Assembly (NCBI GenBank): GCA_003134555.1
Contig: PLBO01000151.1
Coordinates: forward strand, 148,589 to 212,588
Length of the DNA: 64,000 nt
DNA from: Actinomycetota bacterium
Lineage (GTDB): Bacteria > Actinomycetota > Acidimicrobiia > IMCC26256 > PALSA-610
Direction of reading: 5' to 3'
The translations under genes were made by a program, and so were the position numbers. A model generated the notes under the pieces. It saw nothing but the letters and a program-made list of their open reading frames with translations. It made no database searches and was not told where the DNA came from. Positions 1 through 12,716 of the stretch are shown here, in pieces; the first letter of the stretch is position 1, and each line of letters starts with the position of its first letter.

Positions 1-439
1 GCTCCAGGGCGTCAAGCGCGGGATCGTCGAGCTCGCCGATCTCGTGGTAGTCAACAAGGCCGATGGCGCCCTGGCCGATCTCGCCCGCCATACCGCGAGC
101 GATTACGGGCACGCCCTCCATCTGCTGCGTCCGCACACCGAAGGTTGGTCGGCGCGCGTCCTGACGTGCTCCGCGCTTCAAGGCGTTGGTATCGACGAAG
201 TGTGGACCGTCGTCGAGGAGTTCATGGCCGCGGCCCGTGCATCGGGCGGCCTTTCTCGCCGGCGCGGAGAGCAGGCACGGGAATGGATGTGGTCCGAGGT
301 CAGCGAGACGGTGCTCGAGCGATTGCGGTCTGATGCGCGGGTGCGCGCCGATCTCGACACCCTCGAGGCCGACGTCGTCGCGGGCCGTACGTCGCCGACC
401 GCGGCGGCGCGCCTCCTGCTCGACCGTTTCTCCGCGTGA
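1..439 (+). CDS. MeaB/ArgK-type GTPase (methylmalonyl-CoA mutase-associated), C-terminal part, truncated by window edge
   Basis: Frame open from the window edge: LQGVKRGIVELADLVVVNKADGA (NKAD G4 motif), then typical MeaB C-terminus. Confidence 0.85.
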   Translation, partial: LQGVKRGIVELADLVVVNKADGALADLARHTASDYGHALHLLRPHTEGWSARVLTCSALQGVGIDEVWTVVEEFMAAARASGGLSRRRGEQAREWMWSEVSETVLERLRSDARVRADLDTLEADVVAGRTSPTAAARLLLDRFSA

Positions 440-449
440 CCGGCAGCGA

Positions 450-854
450 CTACTCGGATTGCCAGAACGCGTCGAACGCGTACTGATCGGAGTAGTGCCC
501 CCGCACCTCGGCGATGCGTCCGTCCTCCATCCGGATGAGCTGGCAACCGGTGACGTCGAGGCGCCGGCCGTCGCGCTCGGCGGTCGCATGTTGGATCGCG
601 ACGACGTAGTCGACACCGACCGCCACGTCGATCAGGCCCGCGCGCAACGTACCGCCCGACAGCGGCCCCACCTTGGCCAGGAAGTCGTCGCGGATCGCGT
701 CCCAACCGCGATGCTCGCCGGCGATCGCGCCCCGGCCCGGCAAATGCCAGACTGCGTCCGGCGTGAAACATGCCCGGACGGTCTCGAAGTCGCGGTCGGC
801 GAACGCGGCATAGAAACGCCGGACTGTCTCGACGTCGCTCTCGCTGATGGTCAT
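450..854 (-). CDS. SnoaL/NTF2-like nuclear transport factor 2 family protein
   Basis: MTISESDVETVRRFYAAFADRDFETVRACFTPDAVWHLPG; start chosen inside the longer ORF 450..1010. Confidence 0.75.
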   Translation of the reverse strand: MTISESDVETVRRFYAAFADRDFETVRACFTPDAVWHLPGRGAIAGEHRGWDAIRDDFLAKVGPLSGGTLRAGLIDVAVGVDYVVAIQHATAERDGRRLDVTGCQLIRMEDGRIAEVRGHYSDQYAFDAFWQSE

Positions 855-864
855 CGATGCTCCT

Positions 865-1653
865 TCATTCGAGCGCGTTCCGGAACTTCTCTCGGTGCTC
901 GAGCCACCAGCGGTGGCGCCGGTCGAAGCGTTCTGCGCCGCCCATCTCGTTCCACATCGTGATGAAGTTGGGGTCGCCGGCGTCGACCCGGCGCCGCACG
1001 AAGTCACCACGGCGAGCGATCGTGTCCGACAAGATCTCGACGAGACCGCGGCGCGACGTGTCGTCGAGCCCGTACGCGTCGGCTACCAATCGCAGCCGCG
1101 CCGGCCGGTCGGCGGGCTGCCAACCGAGGCGGGCGGCGTTGACGTCGTCGTCGACGGGGACGCACATGCGGGCCATCTGCGCGACGTCGTACACCGTTCG
1201 GCCGGGAGCGGCGAAGTCGAAGTCGAGCAATCCGACCGCGACCCCTTCGCGGAACACGACGTTCTCGAGGCAGACGTCGTTGTGGCAGACGATCGGCCCA
1301 CCCGCGGGGTCGGCCATCTCGTCGCTCCACGTCGATCCGGCGGCGTCGAAAGATCGGGACGCGTCGTGGAACCGTCGCATCAGTACCGCGAGCGACACGA
1401 GCGCGGCGTCGAGTTGCACCCAGGCTGGATACGGCGGGAGCGGAACGTCGCCTTCGATGAAGACGAGTCGTTCTCGCCCGTCGCCGTCGATGCCGACCGG
1501 CGCCGACGCGGCCTCGAACCCGGCGCGGCGCAGCTCCGACAAGAAGCGATGGATCGAGGGGGAGTGCGGGTTCGACGGCCGCCGGACTTCGTCGCCGACC
1601 CTCGTCACGCTCCCGGCGTTCGCGACTCCACCCGCCAGCGGTTCCTCGTCCAC
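865..1653 (-). CDS. APH/choline-kinase-like phosphotransferase family protein
   Basis: VCHNDVCLENVVFREGVAVGLLDFDFAAPGRTVYDVA matches the HND..N...DFD catalytic pattern. Confidence 0.8.
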   Translation of the reverse strand: MDEEPLAGGVANAGSVTRVGDEVRRPSNPHSPSIHRFLSELRRAGFEAASAPVGIDGDGRERLVFIEGDVPLPPYPAWVQLDAALVSLAVLMRRFHDASRSFDAAGSTWSDEMADPAGGPIVCHNDVCLENVVFREGVAVGLLDFDFAAPGRTVYDVAQMARMCVPVDDDVNAARLGWQPADRPARLRLVADAYGLDDTSRRGLVEILSDTIARRGDFVRRRVDAGDPNFITMWNEMGGAERFDRRHRWWLEHREKFRNALE

Positions 1654-1687
1654 CAGCCCAGTCTGGCTGTTGGTGCGAAGTTACTGG

Positions 1688-1912
1688 TCAGCTGGCCTTG
1701 CGGATCGGTTCGGGCTGCTTCGGTTGGGGCGGGCGCGCCCGCCGGAGCACCTCGCGGGCCTCTGCGACCCCGAGGCGACCGACCGATCGCGTGCGCTCGT
1801 CGAGCTGCCAGTCGGGTCGGGCGGACCTGGATCCGCCGAATCCGCCGGGCAGCAACCGCAGCTGGCTCTCGCCGATCTCCTTCTCGCTGGTTGTCCTACT
1901 CCGCGCGCTCAT
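1688..1912 (-). CDS. Small hypothetical protein
   Basis: 74-aa ORF in a gap between genes; no recognised domain. Confidence 0.35.
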   Translation of the reverse strand: MSARSRTTSEKEIGESQLRLLPGGFGGSRSARPDWQLDERTRSVGRLGVAEAREVLRRARPPQPKQPEPIRKAS

Positions 1913-2014
1913 GATTGAAGTATCTCCTTCGAGTGTGACAACAACACCCGTCGGAGGTCTCGAACGCCCGGGCCGGAGGTCCTGTTCCCCGGGTCGCCGT
2001 CATAGCCTGGTCAC

Positions 2015-3184
2015 GTGCCCGACCGCGCCGATCACGTCTACCTCGACCACGCGGCCTCGACGCCGATGCGGCCCGAAGCGATCGCCGCGATGGCGCCGTT
2101 CCTCGCCGATCACCCGGGGAACCCGTCGGGCGGCCATGGCGCGGCGCGCGCCACGAAGACCGCGCTCGAAGAGGCGCGTGAGACGGTCGCCGCGGTCTGC
2201 GGTTGCCGTCCGCACGAGGTCGTCTTCACCGGCGGCGGGAGCGAGGGCGACAACCTGGCGATCAAGGGCGCGGCGTGGGCGGCGCGGGCGAATGATCCGA
2301 CGCTCGACAGTGTCGTAACGAGCGGGATCGAGCACAAGGCGGTGCTCGGCGCGTGCGACCGGCTGGAACGCGAGGGGTTTCGGGTCGTTCGGGTGCCGGC
2401 GAACGGTGACGGCGTGGTCGACGTCGATGCCCTGGCCGGCGTGCTCGACGAGCACACCGCAGTGGTGTCGGTGATGCTCGTCAACAACGAGACCGGCGTG
2501 CGTCAACCCGTCGAGGAGATCGCGCGCCTCGTGCGCGATCGCGCGCCGCGAGCCGTCGTGCACACCGACGCGGTACAGGCGCCGCAATGGCTCGATCTCG
2601 CGGCGGCCACTGCCGATGTCTCGCTGGTCGCGATCTCGGGACACAAGTTCGGCGGCCCGAAGGGCGTCGGGGCGCTGATCGTGCGCGACGGAACCGAGCT
2701 CGTGCCGCTCGTCGAGGGCGGCGGTCACGAACGCGGTTTGCGCGCTGGCACGCAGAACGTGCCCGGGATCGTCGCGATCGCCACTGCACTGCTCGTCACG
2801 CACAGGCGACGCGCCGACGAGACCGCACGCATCGCCACCTTGCGCGACGAGCTCGAAGCCGGACTGGCCGCGCAGGTTTCGGGCTTCTCGGTCAACGGCG
2901 CGTCGGCTTCGCGCGTCGCCGGCATCCTGCATGGCACCTTCGACGGAGTCGAAGCCGAGACGTTGCTCCTCGCCCTCGACCAGCAGGGCGTCATGGCTGC
3001 ATCGGGATCTGCGTGCAGCTCCGGCGCGGTCGACCCGTCGCACGTCCTGCTCGCCATGGGCATGCCGCGCGAGCGGGCGCTCTCGTCGGTCCGGTTCTCC
3101 CTCGGCTACGCGTCGACGCGCGCCGACGTCGACGCCGCGCTCGCGATCGTCCCCGAGGTTGTCGCCAAGCTGCGGATCACCTGA
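2015..3184 (+). CDS. Cysteine desulfurase (NifS/IscS-like)
   Basis: YLDHAASTPMRPEAI, SGHKFGGPKGVGAL (PLP lysine), SGSACSSGAVDPSHVL (active Cys loop). Confidence 0.95.
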   Translation: MPDRADHVYLDHAASTPMRPEAIAAMAPFLADHPGNPSGGHGAARATKTALEEARETVAAVCGCRPHEVVFTGGGSEGDNLAIKGAAWAARANDPTLDSVVTSGIEHKAVLGACDRLEREGFRVVRVPANGDGVVDVDALAGVLDEHTAVVSVMLVNNETGVRQPVEEIARLVRDRAPRAVVHTDAVQAPQWLDLAAATADVSLVAISGHKFGGPKGVGALIVRDGTELVPLVEGGGHERGLRAGTQNVPGIVAIATALLVTHRRRADETARIATLRDELEAGLAAQVSGFSVNGASASRVAGILHGTFDGVEAETLLLALDQQGVMAASGSACSSGAVDPSHVLLAMGMPRERALSSVRFSLGYASTRADVDAALAIVPEVVAKLRIT

Positions 3185-4209
3185 TGGCGCGCGTCATGGT
3201 GATGATGAGCGGAGGTGTCGACTCCTCGGTCGCAGCCGCGCTGCTCCGCGAGCAGGGTCACGACGTCACCGGCGTCACCCTGAAGCTCTGGGGTGGCGAG
3301 AGCGACAGCGGATGTTGCAGCGTCGCCGACGTCGAGGACGCGCGCCGGGTGGCGGCGCAGCTCGACATCCCGCACTACGTGTTCAACTTCTCCGACGCGT
3401 TCGACGCCGACGTCGTCGAGCCCTACGTCGGTGCGTATGCGGCCGGCGAGACGCCGAATCCGTGCGTGGAGTGCAACCGCACGATGAAGTTCGGGCGTGT
3501 GCTCGAGCGGGCGCGCCGGCTCGACTACGACTTCGTCGCGACCGGTCATCACGCGCGCGTCGTGATGACCGACGACGGCCCGGCGCTCGCACGCGCGGTC
3601 GATCAGGCGAAAGATCAGTCGTACGTCCTCTACATGCTCGGCGCCGACGAACTGTCCCGCACTCTGCTGCCCGTCGGTGAGCTGACGAAGACCGACGTGC
3701 GCGAGCACGCGCGCACCCTCGGTCTGCGTACGGCGGAGAAGCGGGAGAGCATGGACGTCTGTTTCATCAAGCGCGGCGGCCGGGAAGCCTTCCTCGGCGC
3801 GCGCATCCCTCGACGATCGGGCGCGATCGTCGACGAGGCGGGAACGGTCGTGGGCGCGCACGACGGGATCGACGCGTTCACGATCGGTCAGCGGCGCGGC
3901 CTCGGTGTCGCGGTAGGCGAGCGCCGGTACGTGACCGATATCGCGGTCGGTACCGCGACGGTGACCGTCGGGCCGCGGGACGCGCTATTGCAGGACCGCT
4001 TGCGGCTGCGCGACGTGCGCTGGTCACGTTCGCCTCATGATGCGCGCGCGATGCTCGTGCAGTCGCGCGCGCACGGCACTCCCGCGCTCGCGGCGCTCGA
4101 AGGCGACGAGGTGGTGTTCGCGTCGCCGCAGCCTCGTGTAGCACCCGGGCAGGTCGTCGCGTTCTACGACGGCGAGCTCTGCTGCGGCGGTGGCATTGTG
4201 ACCGACTGA
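3184..4209 (+). CDS. mnmA: tRNA-specific 2-thiouridylase MnmA
   Basis: MARVMVMMSGGVDSSVAAALL (PP-loop), NPCVECNRTMKFG, FTIGQRRGLGV; ATGA overlap with upstream gene. Confidence 0.95.
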   Translation: MARVMVMMSGGVDSSVAAALLREQGHDVTGVTLKLWGGESDSGCCSVADVEDARRVAAQLDIPHYVFNFSDAFDADVVEPYVGAYAAGETPNPCVECNRTMKFGRVLERARRLDYDFVATGHHARVVMTDDGPALARAVDQAKDQSYVLYMLGADELSRTLLPVGELTKTDVREHARTLGLRTAEKRESMDVCFIKRGGREAFLGARIPRRSGAIVDEAGTVVGAHDGIDAFTIGQRRGLGVAVGERRYVTDIAVGTATVTVGPRDALLQDRLRLRDVRWSRSPHDARAMLVQSRAHGTPALAALEGDEVVFASPQPRVAPGQVVAFYDGELCCGGGIVTD

Positions 4210-4219
4210 TCCAAGATCG

Positions 4220-5083
4220 TCACGCGCTGATCCGCCGCCTCCGAGCCTGTGCGATCGCGGCGTCGGCGCGTACGACGGCCACGGCGACCAGCCTCGGTGC
4301 GAGCACCTCGGCGCTCCGGCGGCCGCGCCGCCGGCCGAACTCGACCGGCTCCGTCAGCTCCATGACGATTGTCCCGGCGAGGGTGCCCAGCCGCAGGTCG
4401 AGCGCGTCGCCGGGGAGCGCGGCCCTCGCGGTGCGCCGCAGGGTTGCGATGTGCTCGCGCCGAACCAGGACCGGGTCGGTGAGCGTGAGCGGATCGGCGA
4501 TCGCGATGCCGGCGGGAACGAGCACGAACCAACGACATGAGAGGGGGTGCAAGGCACGCACGACGAGCACCGCGACCGGCAGCCCGGCGATCGTCGCCAG
4601 CGCGCCGACGAGGTAGCGACCGTCGGCGAGGAGCAGGGGTCCGCTCACTACTCCCAGCGCCACGAGTACGACGGCTACGGGTATCGGCCCGAGCAGCAAC
4701 GGCATCGGGATGCGCAGCACGAAGCGGTGCTCGTCGCCATATGCATGCGCGTTTGCGGTCGCCGACGCGGTGGGCTCGGACAAAGCGAGGATTGCGGCGA
4801 CGCCGCTCGATGCGAGCGCGAGCGTGGCCGATGCCGCGCTCGTGTATGCCGACGACAACGCGACGCACGCGAATCCGCATGGTGCGACGACGCGCAACAG
4901 CGTGAGTCCCCACGGTCGCGGCGCGAACAAAGCGAACAATCCCGCCGCCCAGATCGCCCAGAGGAATACGGCTGCGAGACGCGACGGTCCGGTCGACCAA
5001 CCTTCGATCGCGTCTGCGAACGCGGCACCGGTCGTCGCCGGGAGGAGTGCCCAGGCCACGCGGGTGCACCACAGCCAGATCAA
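4220..5083 (-). CDS. Integral membrane protein, unknown function
   Basis: Several hydrophobic helices in the 287-aa translation; TTG start likely. Confidence 0.6.
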   Translation of the reverse strand: MIWLWCTRVAWALLPATTGAAFADAIEGWSTGPSRLAAVFLWAIWAAGLFALFAPRPWGLTLLRVVAPCGFACVALSSAYTSAASATLALASSGVAAILALSEPTASATANAHAYGDEHRFVLRIPMPLLLGPIPVAVVLVALGVVSGPLLLADGRYLVGALATIAGLPVAVLVVRALHPLSCRWFVLVPAGIAIADPLTLTDPVLVRREHIATLRRTARAALPGDALDLRLGTLAGTIVMELTEPVEFGRRRGRRSAEVLAPRLVAVAVVRADAAIAQARRRRISA

Positions 5084-5136
5084 CGTGCACTCCGCTTCGT
5101 CGAGTGTGCCGGCGTCGGCCTATCCTACGAATCTTC

Positions 5137-6153
5137 ATGGGCGAACCACTGCTCGGCGGGGCGATCTGCGCGGGTATGGCGACAGCGATCGGCAGCCTTC
5201 CTCATCGCGACGCGCACGCCGCCGCGGCACTCACCTTGCGTTGCCTGCCGGAACTGCCCGCAGCGCCGCAGCTCCCGTTGCGCTCGGCGCGTGAAGGGGT
5301 CGTCGCACAATGGGCCGGCGCGGTACCCGGCGTCGTGGTGCACGACGACGGTGCGATCGAGATCACTTCCGGCGTCGACCCGTTCGGTCCGCTGCAGCCT
5401 TCGTTCGACGCGGTCACCCACGCCGGTCTGCTGACCTTTCTCGACGTCGCGGCGCGCCTGCCCCGACTACCCAAGCGGGTCAAGGTGCAGATTGCCGGTC
5501 CGCTGACCCTGGGTGTCGCGTTCGTCGACGCGGGAATGGATGCCGAGCTCGCGTTCCCGCTGGGTGCGCGCGTCGCGCGCGCCTGGGCGGGTGCGATGGC
5601 CGAACTGGTATCCGAGCGCCTTCCCGACGCGGCGCTCCTGTGCTTCCTCGACGAACCCGCGCTCGTGTGCTGGCGGAACGACGAGGGTCCGATCGAGCGC
5701 GAGGTGGCGACCGACCTGCTGTCGACGGCACTCGCGGCGTGTGGTGGCGTCGCGGGCGTGCACGTCTGCGGGCAGGGCGACCTCCGCCTTGCGCTCGACG
5801 CCGGGCCGCAGGTGGCGCACTTCGACGTCGGCGCGCTCGACCTCGACGATGCGAGCACGCTCTCTCGGTATCTCGACGGCGGTGGTTGGATCGCGTGGGG
5901 CGCGATCCCGACGCACCGGCCGGTCGGCGAGAATGCGCAGCCGCTGTGGAAGGCGCTCCTCGACGCCTGGTGCGAGCTCACCCGGCGCGGTTGCGATCCC
6001 GTTCAGCTGCGGGCCCAGGCGCTGGTCGCGCCCGCGTGCGGGCTCGCGGGCCATGGCGCGAGCCAAGCCGAGCACGCGATGTTGCTCGCGCGCGAGATCG
6101 GCAACCGCGTACACGACCACGCGGCCGCCACGAAGCTCGCCGTCGGCGCGTAG
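5137..6153 (+). CDS. MetE-like / UROD-CIMS-fold methionine synthase-like protein
   Basis: GMATAIGSLPHRDAHAA, KVQIAGPLTLG, CFLDEPALV, GVHVCGQGD; located between mnmA and ligA as in other actinobacteria. Confidence 0.75.
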   Translation: MGEPLLGGAICAGMATAIGSLPHRDAHAAAALTLRCLPELPAAPQLPLRSAREGVVAQWAGAVPGVVVHDDGAIEITSGVDPFGPLQPSFDAVTHAGLLTFLDVAARLPRLPKRVKVQIAGPLTLGVAFVDAGMDAELAFPLGARVARAWAGAMAELVSERLPDAALLCFLDEPALVCWRNDEGPIEREVATDLLSTALAACGGVAGVHVCGQGDLRLALDAGPQVAHFDVGALDLDDASTLSRYLDGGGWIAWGAIPTHRPVGENAQPLWKALLDAWCELTRRGCDPVQLRAQALVAPACGLAGHGASQAEHAMLLAREIGNRVHDHAAATKLAVGA

Positions 6154-8651
<2,498 letters not shown>

Positions 8652-8746
8652 GCGGACGAACTTACCGTCGCCGACCCCACTGCCGGGAACGGGCTGCGCC
8701 CGGTCGTGACGCGTGTCGCGCGCAACCGGCCACTACCGTTGAACCC

Positions 8747-10663
8747 ATGCCCGGCAGTGTGGTGAGCGACCTCGCGGGCCGTCTCCTCGCGGGTCGGTAC
8801 CTGCTCCACGGCGCCGTCGGCACCGGCGCGAGCGGCCGGGTCTACGTCGCCGAGGACACGCGGCTGCGCCGCCGGGTGGCGGTGAAGGTGCTGCACGCGG
8901 CACTGGCCGAGGACTCGGCATTCCTGCGGCGCTTCCGGGCCGAGGCCCAGCTGGCGGCGTCGTTGCACCACCCGCACATCGTCACCGTGCACGACTGGGG
9001 TGACGACGACGTGCCCTTCATGGTTCTCGAACTGCTCGAGGGTGGTTCGCTGCGATCGATGCTCGACCAGAACGAATTGCTGACGGTCTCGCAGGCGGCG
9101 CGGGTAGGCCGCGACGTCGCCTCCGCCCTCGAATACGCGCACGCGCGAGGCGTCCTGCACCGCGACATCAAGCCCGCGAACCTCTTGTTCGACGAGCACG
9201 GAATCGCGCGGGTCGCCGACTTCGGCCTCGCGCGCGCGCTCGCCGAGGCGAGCTGGACCGAACCCGCGGGCGCGGTGTTCGGCACCGCGCGGTACGCGTC
9301 GCCGGAGCAGGCGCGCGGCGCGCAGCTCGACGCGCGCTCCGACCTCTATTCGCTCGCGCTCGTCCTCGTCGAGAGCGTGACCGGTCGTCTCCCGTTCGCG
9401 GCCGACACGACACTCGGGATGCTCACGGCGCGCACGCTGCAGCCGATCGTCGCGACCGAGGAGCTCGGACCGCTCGAGTCGGTGATCGATCGCGTCGGCG
9501 CCATCGACCCGAACGACCGGTATCCCGACGCGGCGACGATGCGCCAGGCCATCGCCGATGCCGCCGACACCTTGCCGCCGCCGGGTCCGCTGCTGCTCGC
9601 GGGCATGGTCGACCGCGCCGATCCGCATCCCACTCGCGCCGCTCCGGAACGCACCGCGCCGCTGTTCGACCAGGACGCCACCGAGGTCGTGCGCGCGCGC
9701 GAGTTGACCAGCACCGCCGAACCGATTCGCACCCGGCGGGATACCGGCGAGCGCCGGCTCGTGCCCTGGATCGTCGCGATCGTGTTGATCCTCACCGTCG
9801 GCCTCGCGGCCGCGGCCCTCGCCCAGGTGAGCAGCGCCAAGGCCGTCTCGATCCCGGGCCTGCGCGGGTTGAGCCTCAAGGAGGCGACCGACGCGGCGCG
9901 GCGCGCGGGTCTCAACGTCTCGGTGGGTGCGACCCGTGCCGCACCCGATCCGAAGGGCACGGTCATCGCGCAGAGCCCGGCGGCCGGCGTTTTCACCGGC
10001 GGTCGTCGCGTGACCCTCGTGGTGTCGGGTGGTCCTGCCGACGTTGCGGTGCCGAAGATCGTCGACACGCCTTGGACCACGGCCAAGCAGGCGCTCGACG
10101 CTGCAGGTCTGCTCTACGCGAATCCGCCGCCGACGCAGTCCAGTGAGACCATCGCCGGCGGAAACGTACTGTCGGTCAATCCGGCGCCGGGCGCGCGCGT
10201 CGCGCCCGACGCGAGCGCCACGGTCGTGCTGAGCTCTGGACACGCGCCGGTGAACGTGCCCGACGTGTCGAAGAAGTCGTTCGACGACGCGACGAAGTTG
10301 CTCACCGCGGCACACTTCCGAGTGCAGCGCGCCAAAACTGACGCGTTCTCGCCGACCGTGAAGAGCGGCGACGTGATCGGCACCGGTCCTCCAAAGGGCG
10401 CGAGCGCGCCCTACGGATCGATCGTCACGGTTCAGGTGTCGAAGGGCCCCGACCGCGTCGTCGTGCCCGACGTGACGTTCGAGACGATCGAGCAGGCGAC
10501 CGCCGACCTTGCCGCGGCGGGACTACAGGTCGGGAACGTCAGGAATTACCGGCCCGGAGGCGTCGTGATGAGTCAGAGCCCGACCGGTGGGAACGGCACC
10601 AAGGTGCTGCGAAACTCGCAGGTCGACCTCGTGCTGAGACAGAACGGGCGCAACGGCCCTTGA
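8747..10663 (+). CDS. Ser/Thr protein kinase with PASTA repeats (PknB-like)
   Basis: HRDIKPANLLFDEHGIARVADFGLA kinase core, TM helix, four PASTA-like repeats at C-terminus. Confidence 0.95.
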   Translation: MPGSVVSDLAGRLLAGRYLLHGAVGTGASGRVYVAEDTRLRRRVAVKVLHAALAEDSAFLRRFRAEAQLAASLHHPHIVTVHDWGDDDVPFMVLELLEGGSLRSMLDQNELLTVSQAARVGRDVASALEYAHARGVLHRDIKPANLLFDEHGIARVADFGLARALAEASWTEPAGAVFGTARYASPEQARGAQLDARSDLYSLALVLVESVTGRLPFAADTTLGMLTARTLQPIVATEELGPLESVIDRVGAIDPNDRYPDAATMRQAIADAADTLPPPGPLLLAGMVDRADPHPTRAAPERTAPLFDQDATEVVRARELTSTAEPIRTRRDTGERRLVPWIVAIVLILTVGLAAAALAQVSSAKAVSIPGLRGLSLKEATDAARRAGLNVSVGATRAAPDPKGTVIAQSPAAGVFTGGRRVTLVVSGGPADVAVPKIVDTPWTTAKQALDAAGLLYANPPPTQSSETIAGGNVLSVNPAPGARVAPDASATVVLSSGHAPVNVPDVSKKSFDDATKLLTAAHFRVQRAKTDAFSPTVKSGDVIGTGPPKGASAPYGSIVTVQVSKGPDRVVVPDVTFETIEQATADLAAAGLQVGNVRNYRPGGVVMSQSPTGGNGTKVLRNSQVDLVLRQNGRNGP

Positions 10664-10726
10664 GCGCAACGGCCCGGCGCTGCGTACCATGCGGCTCCGC
10701 CACGAGCCGACGACCAGGAGCCGAAC

Positions 10727-11608
10727 ATGGGTGCACTCGACGGAAGGGTCGCGATCATCACCGGCGCGGGCCGCGGTCTCGGCCGCGAGCACGCGCTCCT
10801 CTTCGCGAGTGAGGGCGCGCGGGTCGTCGTCAACGACCTCGGCGGCGACATGCACGGCGAGGGCGGCGACCCCAGCGCCGCGATGCAGACCGTCGAGGAG
10901 ATCAAGGCGCGGGGCGGTGAAGCGGTCGTCAACGGCGAGAACGTGGCCGACTGGAACGGTGCGCAGCGGCTCGTCCGGCAGGCGATCGACACCTTCGGCG
11001 ACCTCCACGTGCTCGTCAACAACGCGGGCATCCTGCGCGATCGCGTCATCATCAACATGACCGAGGCCGAATGGGACGCGGTGGTCACTGTTCACCTGAA
11101 GGGTCACTTCGCGCCGACACACCACGCTGCGGTGTACTGGCGCGAGCAGACGAAAGCCGGCAAGGACGTGCAGGCGTCGATCATCCACACGACGTCGACG
11201 TCAGGTCTGTTCGCGAATCCCGGCCAGGCGAACTACGACTCGGCCAAGAGCGGTATCGCCACCCTCTCGCAGGTCTGCGCGAAGGAGCTGACGCGCTACG
11301 GCGTGCGTTCGAACGCGATCGCGCCCGGTGCGCGTACCCGTCTCACCGAGGCGACGCCCGGTCTCGGCGACGCGGTGAAGGCCCCCGAAGAAGGCTTCGA
11401 CGTGTGGCACCCGGCGAATGTCTCACCGTTCGTCGCGTACCTCGCCACCGTGGATTGCCCGATCACGGGCGAGTGCTTCCTGGTCCAGGGGGGCAAGGTG
11501 CAGCGCGCGCAATCGTGGAAGGCCGCCGAAGTCGTCGAGAAGGGCGACCGCTGGACTGTGAAGGAGCTCGCAGTGGTTGCCCCGAAGCTCGTGCCGCCCA
11601 AGAAATGA
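10727..11608 (+). CDS. SDR family oxidoreductase (3-oxoacyl reductase-like)
   Basis: GRVAIITGAGRGLGREHA, LVNNAGILRD, YDSAKSGI. Confidence 0.9.
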   Translation: MGALDGRVAIITGAGRGLGREHALLFASEGARVVVNDLGGDMHGEGGDPSAAMQTVEEIKARGGEAVVNGENVADWNGAQRLVRQAIDTFGDLHVLVNNAGILRDRVIINMTEAEWDAVVTVHLKGHFAPTHHAAVYWREQTKAGKDVQASIIHTTSTSGLFANPGQANYDSAKSGIATLSQVCAKELTRYGVRSNAIAPGARTRLTEATPGLGDAVKAPEEGFDVWHPANVSPFVAYLATVDCPITGECFLVQGGKVQRAQSWKAAEVVEKGDRWTVKELAVVAPKLVPPKK

Positions 11609-11620
11609 GAACCGCCTCGC

Positions 11621-12007
11621 CTACTCGGTGATCTCTTGGAGTGCCGCGCTCAGCGCCGCGTTGCCGCCGCCCGAGCCCTGCATCATGAGCTTCGTCATGT
11701 CGCCCTGCACCCGCACCTTGCCGGCCATGAAGGCCTGCATGCCGGCCTGCTGATCGCCGGAGACGAATACCTGGCGGGCGGTGTCGATGTCGGTCGAAAG
11801 CGTCAGGTCGGCGGCGTCGGTCTTGCCCTTGCCGAACAGCGTCTCGCCGTTCTTCGCACCCATGAAGAATTCGATCGTGCGGTCACCGTCGGCGACCTCG
11901 AGGTTCATGACCAGGTTCACCGGCGGCGCGGTCGTCTCGTGTTCCCGGATGAGCGTCTCGGCCGCGTCGAACCAGGCGTCGGAGAGGAACGGGTACTTCT
12001 CGGGCAC
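11621..12007 (-). CDS. SCP2 sterol-binding domain protein
   Basis: VNLVMNLEVADGDRTIEFFMGAKNGE...ADLTLSTDIDTARQVFVSGDQQAGMQAFMAGKVRVQGDMTKLM; GTG start after GAGGAGG SD. Confidence 0.85.
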   Translation of the reverse strand: MPEKYPFLSDAWFDAAETLIREHETTAPPVNLVMNLEVADGDRTIEFFMGAKNGETLFGKGKTDAADLTLSTDIDTARQVFVSGDQQAGMQAFMAGKVRVQGDMTKLMMQGSGGGNAALSAALQEITE

Positions 12008-12094
12008 GTGTGCCTCCTCGAGCTCGGCCGCGACGGCTTCCTGCCGCGGCCGGATCGTAGCTGAGGCTCGGCGAGCGCCGTCTAGCCTGAAGTG

Positions 12095-12403
12095 GTGGCC
12101 GGAGCGACGAGGCGTGAGCGCATCGCAGATCACGAGCGCAACGCGAAGTGGAAGAATCCTCCGCTGCGCATCGAGATGTCGGAGTGCATCAACTGCGACG
12201 CGTGTCTGCGTCATTGCCCTTCACAGTTCGGTGCGATTTTCAATCACGGGGCCGACGTCGTGATCGTTCCGGAGCTCTGCAGCGGTTGCGACAAGTGCCT
12301 GCCGGTCTGCCCCGTCGACTGCATCTATCCCGATCCCGACTGGACTCCCGCCCCCGGCGAGTGGTGGGAATTGCCCCTCAGCCGCCTCGACCCGTACAAG
12401 TAG
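12095..12403 (+). CDS. 2x[4Fe-4S] ferredoxin-like protein
   Basis: CINCDACLRHCP and CSGCDKCLPVCP; tandem GTG codons, second preferred from promoter spacing. Confidence 0.9.
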   Translation: MAGATRRERIADHERNAKWKNPPLRIEMSECINCDACLRHCPSQFGAIFNHGADVVIVPELCSGCDKCLPVCPVDCIYPDPDWTPAPGEWWELPLSRLDPYK

Positions 12404-12413
12404 CCTCTCGCCG

Positions 12414-12716
12414 ATGGCCGAACGCATCACTCGCGCCGACGTCGAACACGTCGCGCAACTCGCCCGCCTTGCGCTCAGCGAGGAGGAGATCGTGTCGCTG
12501 TCGGAGGAGCTCGGCGCAATCCTCGACTACGCCGCGCAGGTGTCGGCGCTCGACACCCACGACGTACCCCCGACCGCGCATCCCTTGCCGCTCGTGAACG
12601 TGTTCCGACCCGACGAAGCGCGCCCCGGATTGCCGCGGGACGAGGTGCTCGCCGCCGCGCCCAGCGTGCAGGACAAGCGCTTCCGGGTCCCGCGGATCTT
12701 GGGTGAGGAGCCGTGA
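12414..12716 (+). CDS. gatC: Asp/Glu-tRNA amidotransferase subunit GatC
   Basis: [22 protein letters not shown]; directly upstream of gatA and gatB. Confidence 0.95.
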   Translation: MAERITRADVEHVAQLARLALSEEEIVSLSEELGAILDYAAQVSALDTHDVPPTAHPLPLVNVFRPDEARPGLPRDEVLAAAPSVQDKRFRVPRILGEEP

